The position numbers and the translations under genes were made by a program. The notes beneath the pieces are model-generated. The model did not search any database. It had not been told where the DNA came from and worked only from the letters and a program-made list of their open reading frames with translations. Shown piece by piece: positions 25,929 to 37,573 of a stretch of 64,000 nucleotides of DNA; position 1 is the stretch's first letter, and the number at the start of each line of letters is the position of its first letter. The DNA comes from Devosia sp. 2618 (GTDB lineage: Bacteria > Pseudomonadota > Alphaproteobacteria > Rhizobiales > Devosiaceae), in contig NZ_JBEPOO010000001.1 in assembly GCF_040546815.1 (NCBI RefSeq), positions 992,001 to 1,056,000 on the forward strand. Direction: 5' to 3'.

Positions 25929-26195
25929 ATGACCGGCGCAGAAGTGCTCGACATTGCCAGTGATGGCATCTGGACGCTGATTATCGTTGCCGCGCCGATG
26001 ATGATCGTGGGCCTTGTCGTCGGTGTGATCATCGCGCTGTTCCAGGCCCTGACCCAGATTCAGGAACAGACGCTGGTGTTTGTTCCCAAGATCATCGCCA
26101 TCTTCCTCACCATGCTGCTGACCCTGCCATTCCTCGGCGCCACCATGGGCGGCTATATGAACCGCGTGGTCGATATGATCATCGTGGGCGGCTGA
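25929..26195 (+). CDS. fliQ: Flagellar export apparatus protein FliQ
   Basis: Export-gate subunit with two transmembrane helices and the normal length of 88 residues. The block LVVGVIIALFQALTQIQEQTLVFVPKIIAIF is diagnostic. ATG at 25929 is chosen to give the family length; a GTG at 25911 would add six residues. fliR follows after two bases. Confidence 0.96.
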   Translation: MTGAEVLDIASDGIWTLIIVAAPMMIVGLVVGVIIALFQALTQIQEQTLVFVPKIIAIFLTMLLTLPFLGATMGGYMNRVVDMIIVGG

Positions 26196-26197
26196 CG

Positions 26198-26965
26198 GTG
26201 ACGATCAGCCTCGACTGGCTGCCCAATACGGCCTTTCTCTATCTGCTGTTGTTCAGCCGGATCGGCGCCATCCTGATGCTGATGCCCGCACTGGGCGAAG
26301 ACATGATCCCGGCGCGGATGCGGCTGAGCTTCGTGCTGGCCTTTACGCTGGTGGTGTTTCCGTTACTCTCGCCCAGCCTGCCGAGCATGCCAGAAGACGT
26401 GATGTCGATCATCGGGCTGATCTTTCACGAGATCGCCATTGGCCTGATCCTTGGGGCCATTGCCCGCATCACGGTGATGGCGACGCAGGTGGCAGGAGCC
26501 ATCATTGCGTTCCAGACAGGGCTATCGAGCGCCATGGCGGCCGATCCGACTCAGACCGGTGTGCAGGGCGCCATTTTTGGCAGCTTCCTGAGCTTTTTGG
26601 GCATGGTGCTGATCTTTGCCACCGACCTGCATCACATGGCGCTGGCTGCGACCTATGACAGTTACATGGTCTTCCCGATCAATGCGCCGCTGATGTTTGA
26701 TGACGCGGCGCAGCTGGCCATACGCACCGTCGCGGGAGCCTTCACCGTCGGCGTGCAGATGGCCGCGCCGTTTATCGTTTTCGGCCTGGTGTTCAACCTT
26801 GGCGCCGGCATTCTGGCGCGGCTGATGCCGGCGATGCAGGTGTTTTTCGTGCTGATGCCGGCCAACATCATGATCGGGCTGTCGCTGTTTGCGCTGCTCC
26901 TGATGATGATGATGGGCTGGTATCTCAGTGCCTTTGAAAACCATCTTGCGATGTGGAGGGGCTAG
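26198..26965 (+). CDS. fliR: Flagellar export apparatus protein FliR
   Basis: Polytopic membrane protein of 255 residues (about six helices) of the flagellar type III gate. It contains the family's ARMRLSFVLAFTLVVFPLL and GLSSAMAADPTQTGVQGAIFGSFLSFLG regions. The GTG start at 26198 is coupled to fliQ. The stop at 26965 directly abuts the flhB ATG. Confidence 0.95.
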   Translation: MTISLDWLPNTAFLYLLLFSRIGAILMLMPALGEDMIPARMRLSFVLAFTLVVFPLLSPSLPSMPEDVMSIIGLIFHEIAIGLILGAIARITVMATQVAGAIIAFQTGLSSAMAADPTQTGVQGAIFGSFLSFLGMVLIFATDLHHMALAATYDSYMVFPINAPLMFDDAAQLAIRTVAGAFTVGVQMAAPFIVFGLVFNLGAGILARLMPAMQVFFVLMPANIMIGLSLFALLLMMMMGWYLSAFENHLAMWRG

Positions 26966-28048
26966 ATGAGCAGCGAAGCCCCCGACCAGGAATCAAAAAC
27001 AGAAGACCCCTCCTTTAAGAAGCTGGAGGACGCCCACAAGAAGGGCGACGTAGCCAAAAGCCAGGAGGTCGTTACCTGGTTCATGCTGTTGGGTTCGGCT
27101 GCGATCTTTGCCATGATGGCGCCCGGCACCGCGGCGCATCTGGCTGAGACGCTCAAGATGCTGATCATGAACGCCGATCAGTTCGATCTGAGCGGGGCAG
27201 GGTTCGGCGCCTTCGTCAACAATCTCGCGTTCACGCTGCTCGGCACCATTCTGATCCCGCTGGGCATCCTCTCGACCTGTGCCGTGCTGGCCAATCTGAT
27301 CCAGCACAAGCCGCTGCTGTCGGTTGAACCGATCACGCCAAAGCTGTCCAAGATTTCGCCGCTGGCCGGGGCGAAACGCCTGTTCTCGGGCGAATCCCTG
27401 TTCAACTTCCTCAAGGGCGTGCTCAAAATCTCCATCGTCGGCACGGTGGTGGTGATGGTGGTGTGGCCCGAACGTGACCGGCTCGACACCATGATGACCG
27501 CGGACCCGCTGGTGATCCTGGCCGACTTCCAGGAGATTGGCATCAAGATCTTCATGGCGGTGCTGGCTGTCGTCACCCTCATCGCCTTTGCCGATTACAT
27601 GTATGTCCGCCAGAAATGGTGGAAGAAGCAGATGATGACGCTTCAGGAGACGCGCGACGAATACAAACAGATGGAAGGCGACCCGCACATTAAGGGCAAG
27701 CTCCGTCAGTTGCGTCAGGAGCGGTCGCGCCGCCGCATGATGGCCGCCGTGCCCGATGCCACCGTCATCATCACCAACCCGACCCACTTTGCCGTGGCGC
27801 TCAAATATGATCGCGGCATGAAAGCCCCGCTCTGCGTGGCCAAGGGTGCCGATGCCGTCGCCTTGCGCATCCGCGAACTGGCCAAGGACAATGACGTGCC
27901 GATCGTCGAAAACCCGCCACTGGCGCGAGCCCTGTTCGCCAGCGTCGATATCGACGACACCATCCCCAACGAGCACTTCAAGGCGGTGGCAGAAGTGATC
28001 GGCTTCGTGATGCGCCTCAAGCAGGGCGGCGGGTGGAAGTCCGGATAA
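26966..28048 (+). CDS. flhB: Flagellar export switch protein FlhB
   Basis: 360-residue export-specificity switch. A Lys/Glu-rich N-terminal tail leads into four transmembrane helices and a cytosolic domain with the autocleavage site N271-PTH followed by FAVALKY. Cleavage there switches export from rod/hook to filament substrates. It has typical length and an intact motif. It is the last gene of fliQ-fliR-flhB. cckA follows 125 bp downstream, an order I also recall from Caulobacter. Confidence 0.97.
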   Translation: MSSEAPDQESKTEDPSFKKLEDAHKKGDVAKSQEVVTWFMLLGSAAIFAMMAPGTAAHLAETLKMLIMNADQFDLSGAGFGAFVNNLAFTLLGTILIPLGILSTCAVLANLIQHKPLLSVEPITPKLSKISPLAGAKRLFSGESLFNFLKGVLKISIVGTVVVMVVWPERDRLDTMMTADPLVILADFQEIGIKIFMAVLAVVTLIAFADYMYVRQKWWKKQMMTLQETRDEYKQMEGDPHIKGKLRQLRQERSRRRMMAAVPDATVIITNPTHFAVALKYDRGMKAPLCVAKGADAVALRIRELAKDNDVPIVENPPLARALFASVDIDDTIPNEHFKAVAEVIGFVMRLKQGGGWKSG

Positions 28049-28173
28049 GGCACACTGCCGGGCTGATCCGTGTTGAAAACCCGGTTCACCCTCCCGCAGC
28101 GGCTGGCCATTTGCTAGACCATAGCGACGTGCCTGATTCGGCCCGACTCACCGGTTACGGAGCACCCTGAACC

Positions 28174-30747
28174 ATGGCAGTTACGCCGCGCGGCGAGGAC
28201 AGTTACCCCGATCCACTCGTAGCGGCCGGGCGCGGAAGCGCCGGGCTGTGGCGCGTATTGGTACTTGGCCTCGTACTGGTCGCAATTGCGGTCGTGGTTT
28301 CCTTTTTCAGCCACCTGATCCCGCCCGATCTCATCATGACCATGGTCGGCGTGCTGGCGGTTGTCGGGGTGTTTTGCCTGTTCGGTCTGGCGGCGGGCCT
28401 GTTCCGCATTGCCAATGGCGAAGAGCGCCGCACCATTTCCAATGCCGTGGTCGATAGCCTGACCTTTGGCGCAGTGGTGTCGGACCGCGATGGCAAGATT
28501 TCCTACGTCAATTCGCACTACGGCAATTTCAGCGGCGCCATGACCAATGGCGTGCCCGTTGGCGTGCCGCGTCTGTTTGCGGGCCAGTCCGACGCCAGCG
28601 AAGCAATTTATCGCCTGTCGCGCGCCGCCAAGGATGGCCGGTCGGCAGTGGAAGACATTCGCATCATCGGCGGTCTGGGCGGTTCGGTGGCCGATAGCGC
28701 CAAGGCCTTCTGGTATCGTGTCTCGGTGCGTCCGTTGCCCGAGTCCGACGAAGCCAACAAGCCGCTCGTCATCTGGTCCGTCGAAGACACGACCCGGGAC
28801 AAGGACAATAACGAAAGCGCCTTCCGCGACCTGCAGCGCGCCATTGACTATCTCGATCATTCGCCAGCGGGTTTTTTCTCCGCCGACGCGCAGGGCCGCA
28901 TTCAGTATCTCAACTCTACGCTGACCGACTGGCTGGGCTATGACTTGGCCGAGTTCAATTCCGGCCATCTGGGTCTGTCGGACCTGGTGCGCGGCGATGG
29001 CGCTAGCCTTTTGATGCGCGGCCGCAGCGATGGCGAAATCCGCACCGAGATTATCGACATCGACCTCGTCCGCCGCAACGGCACCAGCTTTCCGGTGCGC
29101 CTGCTGCACCGCGCTGCGCGCCTTGCCGATGGTGAGCTGGGCGAAACCCGCACGCTGGTGCTCGACAAGTCCAATGCACCCGACACCGAGGAAGAACTGC
29201 GCGCTGCCGAAGTGCGCTTCTCGCGTTTCTTCAACGACACGCCATTCGCCATTGCGACGCTCGATGGGGAAGGTCGGATCATCCGCACCAACGCTCCGTT
29301 CGGTCGCATTTTCAAATGGTCGGGCGAACAGAAAAGCCTTGAGCTGCAGCCGCTGGCCGAACTGATCGGCGAGGGCAGCCGCGAAAAGTTTGGCCGCGCC
29401 ATCGCCGATGCCGCAGCACATCGTTCCGAGGTCGAGCCTGTCGATGCGCTATTGAGCGCCGAAGGCGATCACGCGGTTCGCCTCTATCTGTCGTCGTCCG
29501 AGATGAGCGCCGGTTCGCCCGAGCAGGTCAATGTCTATGCGCTCGACATGACCGACCAGCGCAAGCTCGAAGCCCAGTTCGCCCAGAGCCAGAAAATGCA
29601 GGCCGTTGGCCAGCTTGCCGGCGGCGTGGCGCACGATTTCAACAACCTGCTGACCGCTATCATCGGCTTCTCCGATCTCTTGTTGCTCAAGCACAAGCCC
29701 GGTGATCCATCGTTCAGCGAACTGATGCAGATCAAGCAGAACGCCAATCGTGCGGCGGGGCTCACCCGCCAGCTATTGGCCTTCTCTCGCCGTCAGACCC
29801 TGCGTCCGCAGGTGCTGGAGCTGCCGCTGATCGTTGACGATTTGACTGTGCTGCTCAAGCGCATGATCGGCGAAAAGAACACGCTGGGCGTCGAACACGG
29901 CCGCAATATCTGGCCCGTCCGCGCCGACGTCGTGCAGCTCGAACAGGTGATCATCAATCTGGTCGTCAACGCCCGCGACGCCATGCCGGAAGGTGGCTCG
30001 ATCACTATCCGCACCCACAATGTCGAGCGCTCCGAAGCCGAGCGTTTCAGCTTTGAAGGTATGGCGCCGGCCGATTACGTGCTGATCGAAGTGCAGGATA
30101 CCGGTACCGGCATGAGCCAGGAGATCATCGAGAAGATCTTCGAGCCGTTCTTCACCACCAAGGAATTGGGCAAGGGCACTGGCCTCGGCCTGTCCACCGT
30201 TTACGGCATCGTCAAGCAGACCGAGGGCTTTATCTACCCCGTCTCCACCGTCGGTGTCGGCACCACCTTCAAGATATTCCTGCCGCGCCACGTCGCCAAT
30301 GCATCGGAAGTCGCGGCCAAGGTCGCCGCTGCCGCCGCGCCCGTACGCGATCTGACCGGCCATGAACGTATCTTGCTGGTCGATGACGAGGAAAGCGTCC
30401 GCGCATTCTCGGCCCAGGCGCTGCGCGCCACCGGCTATGAGGTGTTCGAGGCTGACGGCGGCGAAGAGGCGCTGGAAGTGCTGGAGGATGAAAACTTCAA
30501 GATCGACCTGATGATTTCCGACGTTGCCATGCCGGAAATGGACGGGCCAACGCTGCTCAAGCATGTCCGCCATAGTATGCCCAATCTAAAGGTCATCTTT
30601 GTCTCAGGCTATGCCGAGGAAAGCGTGCGCCGCGACATTGAGGACGACAAGTCGGTCGAATTCCTTCCCAAACCCTATTCGCTCGACCAGATCAATTCCA
30701 AGGTCAAGGAAGTGCTGCAGATGCTGGGCAAGGATGAGGTGAATTGA
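28174..30747 (+). CDS. cckA: Cell-cycle hybrid histidine kinase CckA
   Basis: Membrane hybrid kinase (857 residues) that passes phosphate through ChpT to CtrA and CpdR. It has two N-terminal transmembrane helices (about residues 25-75) and PAS-like sensor regions up to about 470. The phosphoacceptor H487 lies in [11 protein letters not shown], and the HATPase has N, G1 and G2 boxes ([21 protein letters not shown]). A C-terminal receiver has D783 ([11 protein letters not shown]) and a late Lys in LPKPYS. The length is above that of Caulobacter CckA but usual for Hyphomicrobiales. It sits next to operons that carry CtrA-type boxes. Confidence 0.95.
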   Translation: MAVTPRGEDSYPDPLVAAGRGSAGLWRVLVLGLVLVAIAVVVSFFSHLIPPDLIMTMVGVLAVVGVFCLFGLAAGLFRIANGEERRTISNAVVDSLTFGAVVSDRDGKISYVNSHYGNFSGAMTNGVPVGVPRLFAGQSDASEAIYRLSRAAKDGRSAVEDIRIIGGLGGSVADSAKAFWYRVSVRPLPESDEANKPLVIWSVEDTTRDKDNNESAFRDLQRAIDYLDHSPAGFFSADAQGRIQYLNSTLTDWLGYDLAEFNSGHLGLSDLVRGDGASLLMRGRSDGEIRTEIIDIDLVRRNGTSFPVRLLHRAARLADGELGETRTLVLDKSNAPDTEEELRAAEVRFSRFFNDTPFAIATLDGEGRIIRTNAPFGRIFKWSGEQKSLELQPLAELIGEGSREKFGRAIADAAAHRSEVEPVDALLSAEGDHAVRLYLSSSEMSAGSPEQVNVYALDMTDQRKLEAQFAQSQKMQAVGQLAGGVAHDFNNLLTAIIGFSDLLLLKHKPGDPSFSELMQIKQNANRAAGLTRQLLAFSRRQTLRPQVLELPLIVDDLTVLLKRMIGEKNTLGVEHGRNIWPVRADVVQLEQVIINLVVNARDAMPEGGSITIRTHNVERSEAERFSFEGMAPADYVLIEVQDTGTGMSQEIIEKIFEPFFTTKELGKGTGLGLSTVYGIVKQTEGFIYPVSTVGVGTTFKIFLPRHVANASEVAAKVAAAAAPVRDLTGHERILLVDDEESVRAFSAQALRATGYEVFEADGGEEALEVLEDENFKIDLMISDVAMPEMDGPTLLKHVRHSMPNLKVIFVSGYAEESVRRDIEDDKSVEFLPKPYSLDQINSKVKEVLQMLGKDEVN

Positions 30748-31139
30748 ACGAGCAGGGGCGCTTTCCCGGCCCCAGCGAACTCAATGTTCTGGGTGAGCCG
30801 CTGCAGCCCTGTTCGTCCGATCCGCTGACCGGCTTTTTCCGCACGGGGTTCTGTGCGGCTGGGCCCGAAAGCGCTGCGATGCATCTGGTCTGCATCGAGG
30901 CGACGGACAAATTCCTCGCCTATTCCAAATCGGTCGGAAACGACCTCTCGACCCCCATGCCACAGTTCGCGTTTCCGGGTCTCATCGAAGGCAACCGCTG
31001 GTGTCTGGTGGCCCTGCGCTGGCTACAGGCGCATGAAACGGGCCAAGCGCCACGGATATTCCTCCGCTCCACCAATCAGGCCGTCCTCGGCCTCGTCCCC
31101 CTCGAAATCCTCAAGCCCTATGCGCTGGATCTGAACTGA
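30744..31139 (+). CDS. DUF2237 family protein
   Basis: Small cytosolic protein of 131 residues with the DUF2237 signatures NVLGEPLQPCSSDPLTGFFRTGFC, FLAYSKSVGNDLSTP and GNRWCLVALRWLQA. Several conserved Cys (CSS, FCAAG, WCL) suggest metal binding or redox sensitivity. The function is unknown. The TTG start overlaps the cckA stop by 3 bases with AGGATGAGG upstream, so translation is coupled to cckA. Confidence 0.87.
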   Translation: MNEQGRFPGPSELNVLGEPLQPCSSDPLTGFFRTGFCAAGPESAAMHLVCIEATDKFLAYSKSVGNDLSTPMPQFAFPGLIEGNRWCLVALRWLQAHETGQAPRIFLRSTNQAVLGLVPLEILKPYALDLN

Positions 31140-31146
31140 TTTCTTC

Positions 31147-31204
31147 CTTCACCTCTCCCTCTGGGGGAGAGGTCGGCGCAACGCGCCGGGTGAGGGGCCT
31201 TCAG
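31147..31204. repeat. Single GC-rich intergenic repeat
   Basis: CTTCACCTCTCCCTCTGGGGGAGAGG...GGTGAGGGGCCTTCAG, one unpaired copy of the repeat family. It lies directly after the DUF2237 stop and ahead of the convergent aldo/keto reductase. Confidence 0.8.
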
Positions 31205-31297
31205 AAGCCAGATCATCGCGAAGCTGAGTTCAAACACACATAGGCATTGCAGCTTCCGCGGGAACGCCTCTGTGTGTTTTGCAACTCCTAGAGTGAC

Positions 31298-32317
31298 CTA
31301 AGCCACGCCACCCGGAATTGGCGTACCCTTCGCCAGCAGCCCCTTGGCGGCCAGCGTCGTCCACAGCTCGTCCGGAACCGTCACGTCCCACCACTGCAGG
31401 ATGCCGTCGAGTTCTGCTGGCGAACGCGGGCCGGGCAATACGTTGCACACGGCAGGATGCGTTAGCGGGAACTGCAGCGCTGCGGCCGGCAGAGGCACGT
31501 TGAACTCCTGGCACACGGCATTGATCGCCTTGACCTTGGTGACGATCTCCTCTGGCGCCTTGGCATAGTTGAACGTATCGCCGCCCACCAGAATGCCCGA
31601 ATTGAACGGTCCACCGACCACAACCGACGAACCTCGCTCGACGCAGGTGGTGAGGAATGGATCAAGCGAGGTCTGCTCGAGCAGGGTGTAGCGCCCGGCC
31701 AGCAGGAAAATGTCCCAGTCGCCCAGTGCGAAGGCGTCCATCAGGACTTCCCATTCGTTGACGCCGAGGCCAATGGCCTTGACCGCTCCCGAGTCGCGCA
31801 GTTCGCGCAGCGCCTTGTAGCCGCCGTCGGCCAGTTGCTGCCAAAGCGGCTTGTTGGCCTCGGCGCCGTGTGTCGCGACACCGATGTCGTGCACATAAAG
31901 GATATCGATACGGCTCAGGCCCAGCCGCTGCTGGCTGTCCTCATAAGAGCGCATGACGCCGTCATAAGAATAGTCATAGAGCTGGTTGAACGGCAGCGGA
32001 TCGACCCAGTTTCCCTTGTCCTGCTGAGCCGGGTTCACGGGCTTGAGCAGTCGGCCGACCTTGCTGGACAGCACATAGTCGACCTTGCTCTCGCGCAGCG
32101 CGTCGCCCATCACGTGCTCGGACCGGCCGAGGCCATATTGGGGCGCCGTGTCGATGTAATTGATGCCCATATCGAGGGCGTGGCTCACGGTTGCGCGGGC
32201 CTGATCGGCCGGAACACCGTTAAAAATGCCGGCGAGGGAAGCGCCACCCAGCCCTAGAGTCGTCACCTCCAGATCGGTGCGACCAACCCGGCGTTTTTCG
32301 AAAGTACGCGCAGCCAT
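31298..32317 (-). CDS. Aldo/keto reductase, L-sugar dehydrogenase type
   Basis: TIM-barrel oxidoreductase of 339 residues. The catalytic tetrad is visible as D56 (YIDTAPQ), Y61 (QYGLGRSE), K86 (SSKVGR) and H143 (YVHDIG). Sequence features such as GNWVDPLPFNQLYDYSYDGVMRSYEDS place it near D-threo-aldose/L-fucose 1-dehydrogenases and pyridoxal 4-dehydrogenase, which oxidise aldoses to lactones with NAD(P). It lies downstream of a GguC/AraD1 gene on the same strand, consistent with sugar oxidation. An inverted repeat covers its ribosome binding site. The exact substrate is not determinable. Confidence 0.85.
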   Translation of the reverse strand: MAARTFEKRRVGRTDLEVTTLGLGGASLAGIFNGVPADQARATVSHALDMGINYIDTAPQYGLGRSEHVMGDALRESKVDYVLSSKVGRLLKPVNPAQQDKGNWVDPLPFNQLYDYSYDGVMRSYEDSQQRLGLSRIDILYVHDIGVATHGAEANKPLWQQLADGGYKALRELRDSGAVKAIGLGVNEWEVLMDAFALGDWDIFLLAGRYTLLEQTSLDPFLTTCVERGSSVVVGGPFNSGILVGGDTFNYAKAPEEIVTKVKAINAVCQEFNVPLPAAALQFPLTHPAVCNVLPGPRSPAELDGILQWWDVTVPDELWTTLAAKGLLAKGTPIPGGVA

Positions 32318-32318
32318 A

Positions 32319-32345
32319 TTATCCCTCCACAGAGCGGAGGGATAA
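32319..32345 (-). promoter_or_regulatory. Inverted repeat covering the reductase ribosome binding site
   Basis: Perfect 10-bp arms TTATCCCTCC and GGAGGGATAA separated by 7 bases. Read on the minus strand, the second arm contains the GGAGGGAT ribosome site of the aldo/keto reductase and the first arm sequesters it. It may be a translational hairpin or an operator. Confidence 0.6.
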
Positions 32346-32358
32346 CTGACATGTTAGT
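32345..32358. promoter_or_regulatory. Palindromic operator candidate
   Basis: ACTGACATGTTAGT is a 14-base palindrome with one mismatched pair. It lies just upstream of the reductase hairpin and 15 bases after the GguC-like stop. A dimeric repressor could bind here; which one is unknown. Confidence 0.35.
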
Positions 32359-32373
32359 GCGTCGGCTTCAAGA

Positions 32374-33369
32374 TCAATAGAGATTGCCGACGATGACAGG
32401 ATGCTCATTTTCCTGCCGGATCAGATTGCGCAGCGCCGCGCCGAACTGGGTCTCTTCGATTTCGAAGATATCGTTGGGCTCGGTCTTGATGCCATCGGCA
32501 AAGCTCAGCGTTGCCGTACCGAACATGTGGATGTGCACATCGCCCGGATTGCGAAACAGCTCATACTTGAAGTGATGGTATTCGAGGTTGGCGATGGTGT
32601 GGCTCATATTGTCCTCGCCGGACAGGAATGGCTTTTCCCAGATCACCTGGCCATCGCGCTTGATGCGCGACATGCCCTCGATATGGGCTGGCAGATCGCC
32701 AACCCGCAGTTCTGGCCCGAACGAGCAGGCACGCAGCTTGGAATGGGCGAGGTAGAGGTAGTTCACCCGCTCGGTCACGTGGTCAGAAAATTCATTGGCC
32801 AATGCAAAGCCAAGGCGGCGCGGCTGACCGTTGTGATCGATCAGATAAATGCCCGCGATTTCAGGCTCTTCGCCAGCGTCGAGCGCAAAGCCGGGCGAGG
32901 GGATGGGATGGCCCGGATTGACCACCGAATAGCCGTTGCCCTTGTAGAACCATTCCGGCTGCACGCCCTTTTGCCCGTCGGTCGGCTTGCCGCCTTCAAG
33001 GCCCATGCGGAACATCTTCATGGTATCGGTCAGGCCGGTTTCGGTCGTGCCGGTATTGGCCGTGTGCATGGCGTCGCGGGTGGCGGCCGAGCCGAGATGG
33101 GTGAGGCCGGTGCCGGTGACATAGAGGTGTGCCGGATCGGGGTGGCTGATTGGCGCCAGCATGCGGCCTTCGGCCAGAATGGCGTCGCGATCGACGGTTT
33201 CGCCGAGGCCATGTTCGGCCACGATTGCGGCGAGCCCGCCTTGGCCGGAAAGGGCGCTCATGGCGAGGTCGTAGACACTGGTGGCGCCGATGACGACGCG
33301 GGCGACACCGTTGTCGACGGCGGCCACGGCGCGCTCGCCATTGCGGTCAAAAAACTGGATGAGATTCAT
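32374..33369 (-). CDS. GguC/AraD1 family protein
   Basis: Fumarylacetoacetate-hydrolase-fold protein of 331 residues. It matches the GguC/AraD1 family by MFRMGLEGGKPTDGQKGVQPEWFYKGNG, the acidic metal-site region DAGEEPEIAGIYL, and the GDVHIHMFGTATLSF block. Relatives act in pentose or galactose-type sugar-acid breakdown, probably as dehydratases of keto-deoxy sugar acids. ATG at 33369 has a GGAG site; a longer form to 33444 does not. The aldo/keto reductase follows 56 bases downstream and may supply an earlier oxidation step. Confidence 0.85.
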   Translation of the reverse strand: MNLIQFFDRNGERAVAAVDNGVARVVIGATSVYDLAMSALSGQGGLAAIVAEHGLGETVDRDAILAEGRMLAPISHPDPAHLYVTGTGLTHLGSAATRDAMHTANTGTTETGLTDTMKMFRMGLEGGKPTDGQKGVQPEWFYKGNGYSVVNPGHPIPSPGFALDAGEEPEIAGIYLIDHNGQPRRLGFALANEFSDHVTERVNYLYLAHSKLRACSFGPELRVGDLPAHIEGMSRIKRDGQVIWEKPFLSGEDNMSHTIANLEYHHFKYELFRNPGDVHIHMFGTATLSFADGIKTEPNDIFEIEETQFGAALRNLIRQENEHPVIVGNLY

Positions 33370-33507
33370 GGCAAGGCTCCTCTGCTGGCCCGCTGGGCGC
33401 AATTGCAGGCATAAAGCGCAACATGCCGCAGACTGGCAAGTCAAAAAATCATACTTATTGGAAGGTGCGTGGGGTGGTGTTGGCCGATTCTCCGTGGATT
33501 ACTGAAT

Positions 33508-33522
33508 GTTCTCATTTTGTCC
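33508..33522. promoter_or_regulatory. Degenerate second SOS box
   Basis: GTTC-N7-GTCC has one mismatch to the GTTC-N7-GTTC LexA site and lies just upstream of the recA -35 region. It may aid LexA binding. Confidence 0.4.
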
Positions 33523-33523
33523 C

Positions 33524-33552
33524 TTGACATGGCGAGAACAAGATGAGAACAA
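33524..33552 (+). promoter_or_regulatory. recA promoter with LexA (SOS) box
   Basis: TTGACA at 33524 is a consensus -35. The perfect alphaproteobacterial SOS box GAAC-N7-GAAC spans 33536-33550, within the spacer and -10 area (GAACAA at 17-base spacing). LexA bound here would block RNA polymerase, so recA is damage-inducible. This is the usual arrangement. Confidence 0.85.
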
Positions 33553-33633
33553 ATAGCGCACATTCAATGCATGGCCACCAGCGGTGTCGGCGCGTTGCGC
33601 AGCCTCCAAGAGCGTGGAATAAGGAGAGACTAA

Positions 33634-34710
33634 ATGGCTAACGCGCCGCTTCGTGTAGTTGAAGGTGGATCTATGGATAAAGACAAGGCACTCGCCGCGG
33701 CGCTCAGCCAGATTGAGCGCAATTTCGGCAAGGGCTCGATCATGCGTCTCGGTGAGGCGTCCTCGATTGAAGTCGAATCGATCTCCACCGGTTCGCTTGG
33801 TCTCGACATTGCTCTCGGTATTGGCGGCCTGCCGAAGGGACGTATCGTCGAAATTTTCGGGCCCGAAAGCTCGGGCAAGACCACGCTGGCGCTGCACGTT
33901 ATTGCCGAGGCCCAAAAGGCTGGTGGCATCTGTGCCTTCGTCGACGCGGAACATGCTCTTGATCCCATCTATGCCCGCAAACTTGGCGTTAATGTTGACG
34001 ACCTGCTGATCTCCCAGCCAGATGCTGGCGAGCAGGCTCTCGAAATCACCGACACTCTGGTCCGCTCCGGCGCCATCGACGTGCTGGTGGTCGACTCGGT
34101 CGCCGCTTTGACGCCACGCGCCGAACTTGAAGGCGAAATGGGTGATTCCCTCCCAGGTCTGCAAGCTCGCCTGATGAGCCAGGCCATGCGCAAGCTGACC
34201 TCGTCGATTTCCAAGTCGAAGTGCCTGGTCATCTTCATCAACCAGATCCGCATGAAGATCGGCGTGATGTATGGTTCGCCAGAAACCACGACGGGCGGCA
34301 ACGCGCTCAAGTTCTACGCTTCGGTTCGTCTCGACATTCGCCGTATCGGTGCGCTCAAGGATCGCGAAGAGATCGTGGGCAACCAGACCCGGGTGAAGGT
34401 CGTCAAGAACAAGCTGGCGCCGCCATTCCGCCAGGTCGAATTCGACATCATGTATGGCGAAGGCATCTCCAAAACCGGCGAACTGCTGGATCTGGGCGTC
34501 AAGTCGGGCATTGTCGAGAAATCCGGCGCCTGGTTCTCCTGGGATAGCCAACGTCTGGGGCAGGGCCGTGAAAACGCCCGCCAGTTCCTCAAGGACAATC
34601 CGGATGCAGCGGCCACGATCGAGCGCGGTGTTCGCGAAAGCTCGGGTCTGCTAGGCGAAGTCCTGCTGGTCTCTGGCGGTGAAGACGAAGCCGCTGGCGA
34701 CGACGAATAA
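33634..34710 (+). CDS. recA: DNA recombination and repair protein RecA
   Basis: ATP-dependent strand-exchange protein and LexA co-protease, 358 residues. It has Walker A GPESSGKT at 76-83, the MAW motif region MRLGE, Walker [13 protein letters not shown]-binding loops ([17 protein letters not shown] and the [22 protein letters not shown] block) and the acidic C-terminal tail ([11 protein letters not shown]). AAGGAGAG precedes the ATG. It is expressed alone from an SOS-controlled promoter and ends at a strong terminator. Confidence 0.99.
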   Translation: MANAPLRVVEGGSMDKDKALAAALSQIERNFGKGSIMRLGEASSIEVESISTGSLGLDIALGIGGLPKGRIVEIFGPESSGKTTLALHVIAEAQKAGGICAFVDAEHALDPIYARKLGVNVDDLLISQPDAGEQALEITDTLVRSGAIDVLVVDSVAALTPRAELEGEMGDSLPGLQARLMSQAMRKLTSSISKSKCLVIFINQIRMKIGVMYGSPETTTGGNALKFYASVRLDIRRIGALKDREEIVGNQTRVKVVKNKLAPPFRQVEFDIMYGEGISKTGELLDLGVKSGIVEKSGAWFSWDSQRLGQGRENARQFLKDNPDAAATIERGVRESSGLLGEVLLVSGGEDEAAGDDE

Positions 34711-34736
34711 TCACTCCTCCCATGCAGGGATTCTAT

Positions 34737-34765
34737 GAGGCATCGCGTAAGCGGTGCCTCTTTTT
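34737..34765 (+). terminator. recA intrinsic terminator
   Basis: A 10-bp stem GAGGCATCGC/GCGGTGCCTC (one G-U pair) with a GTAA loop, followed by TTTTT, 26 bases after recA. Confidence 0.9.
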
Positions 34766-34882
34766 GTTTTGCTGTGCCAGATCTCCGCAGCAATGCTGGA
34801 CATTTCGACAAGGCACACGATAGAAAGCCTGCCAAACTCGTCTGCGGCGCACCGCGCCATTTTCCGCAATGAAAGCCTTGTG

Positions 34883-37528
<2,646 letters not shown>

Positions 37529-37540
37529 ACCAAACACAAA

Positions 37541-37571
37541 AATCCCCGCGAAAGCGGGGATTTTCTTTTTG
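37541..37571. terminator. alaS terminator, bidirectional
   Basis: Perfect 9-bp stem AATCCCCGC/GCGGGGATT around a GAAA loop, with a T-rich tract after it and an A-rich tract before it. It serves alaS and probably the convergent EamA gene, whose stop is at 37574. Confidence 0.85.
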
Positions 37572-37573
37572 GG

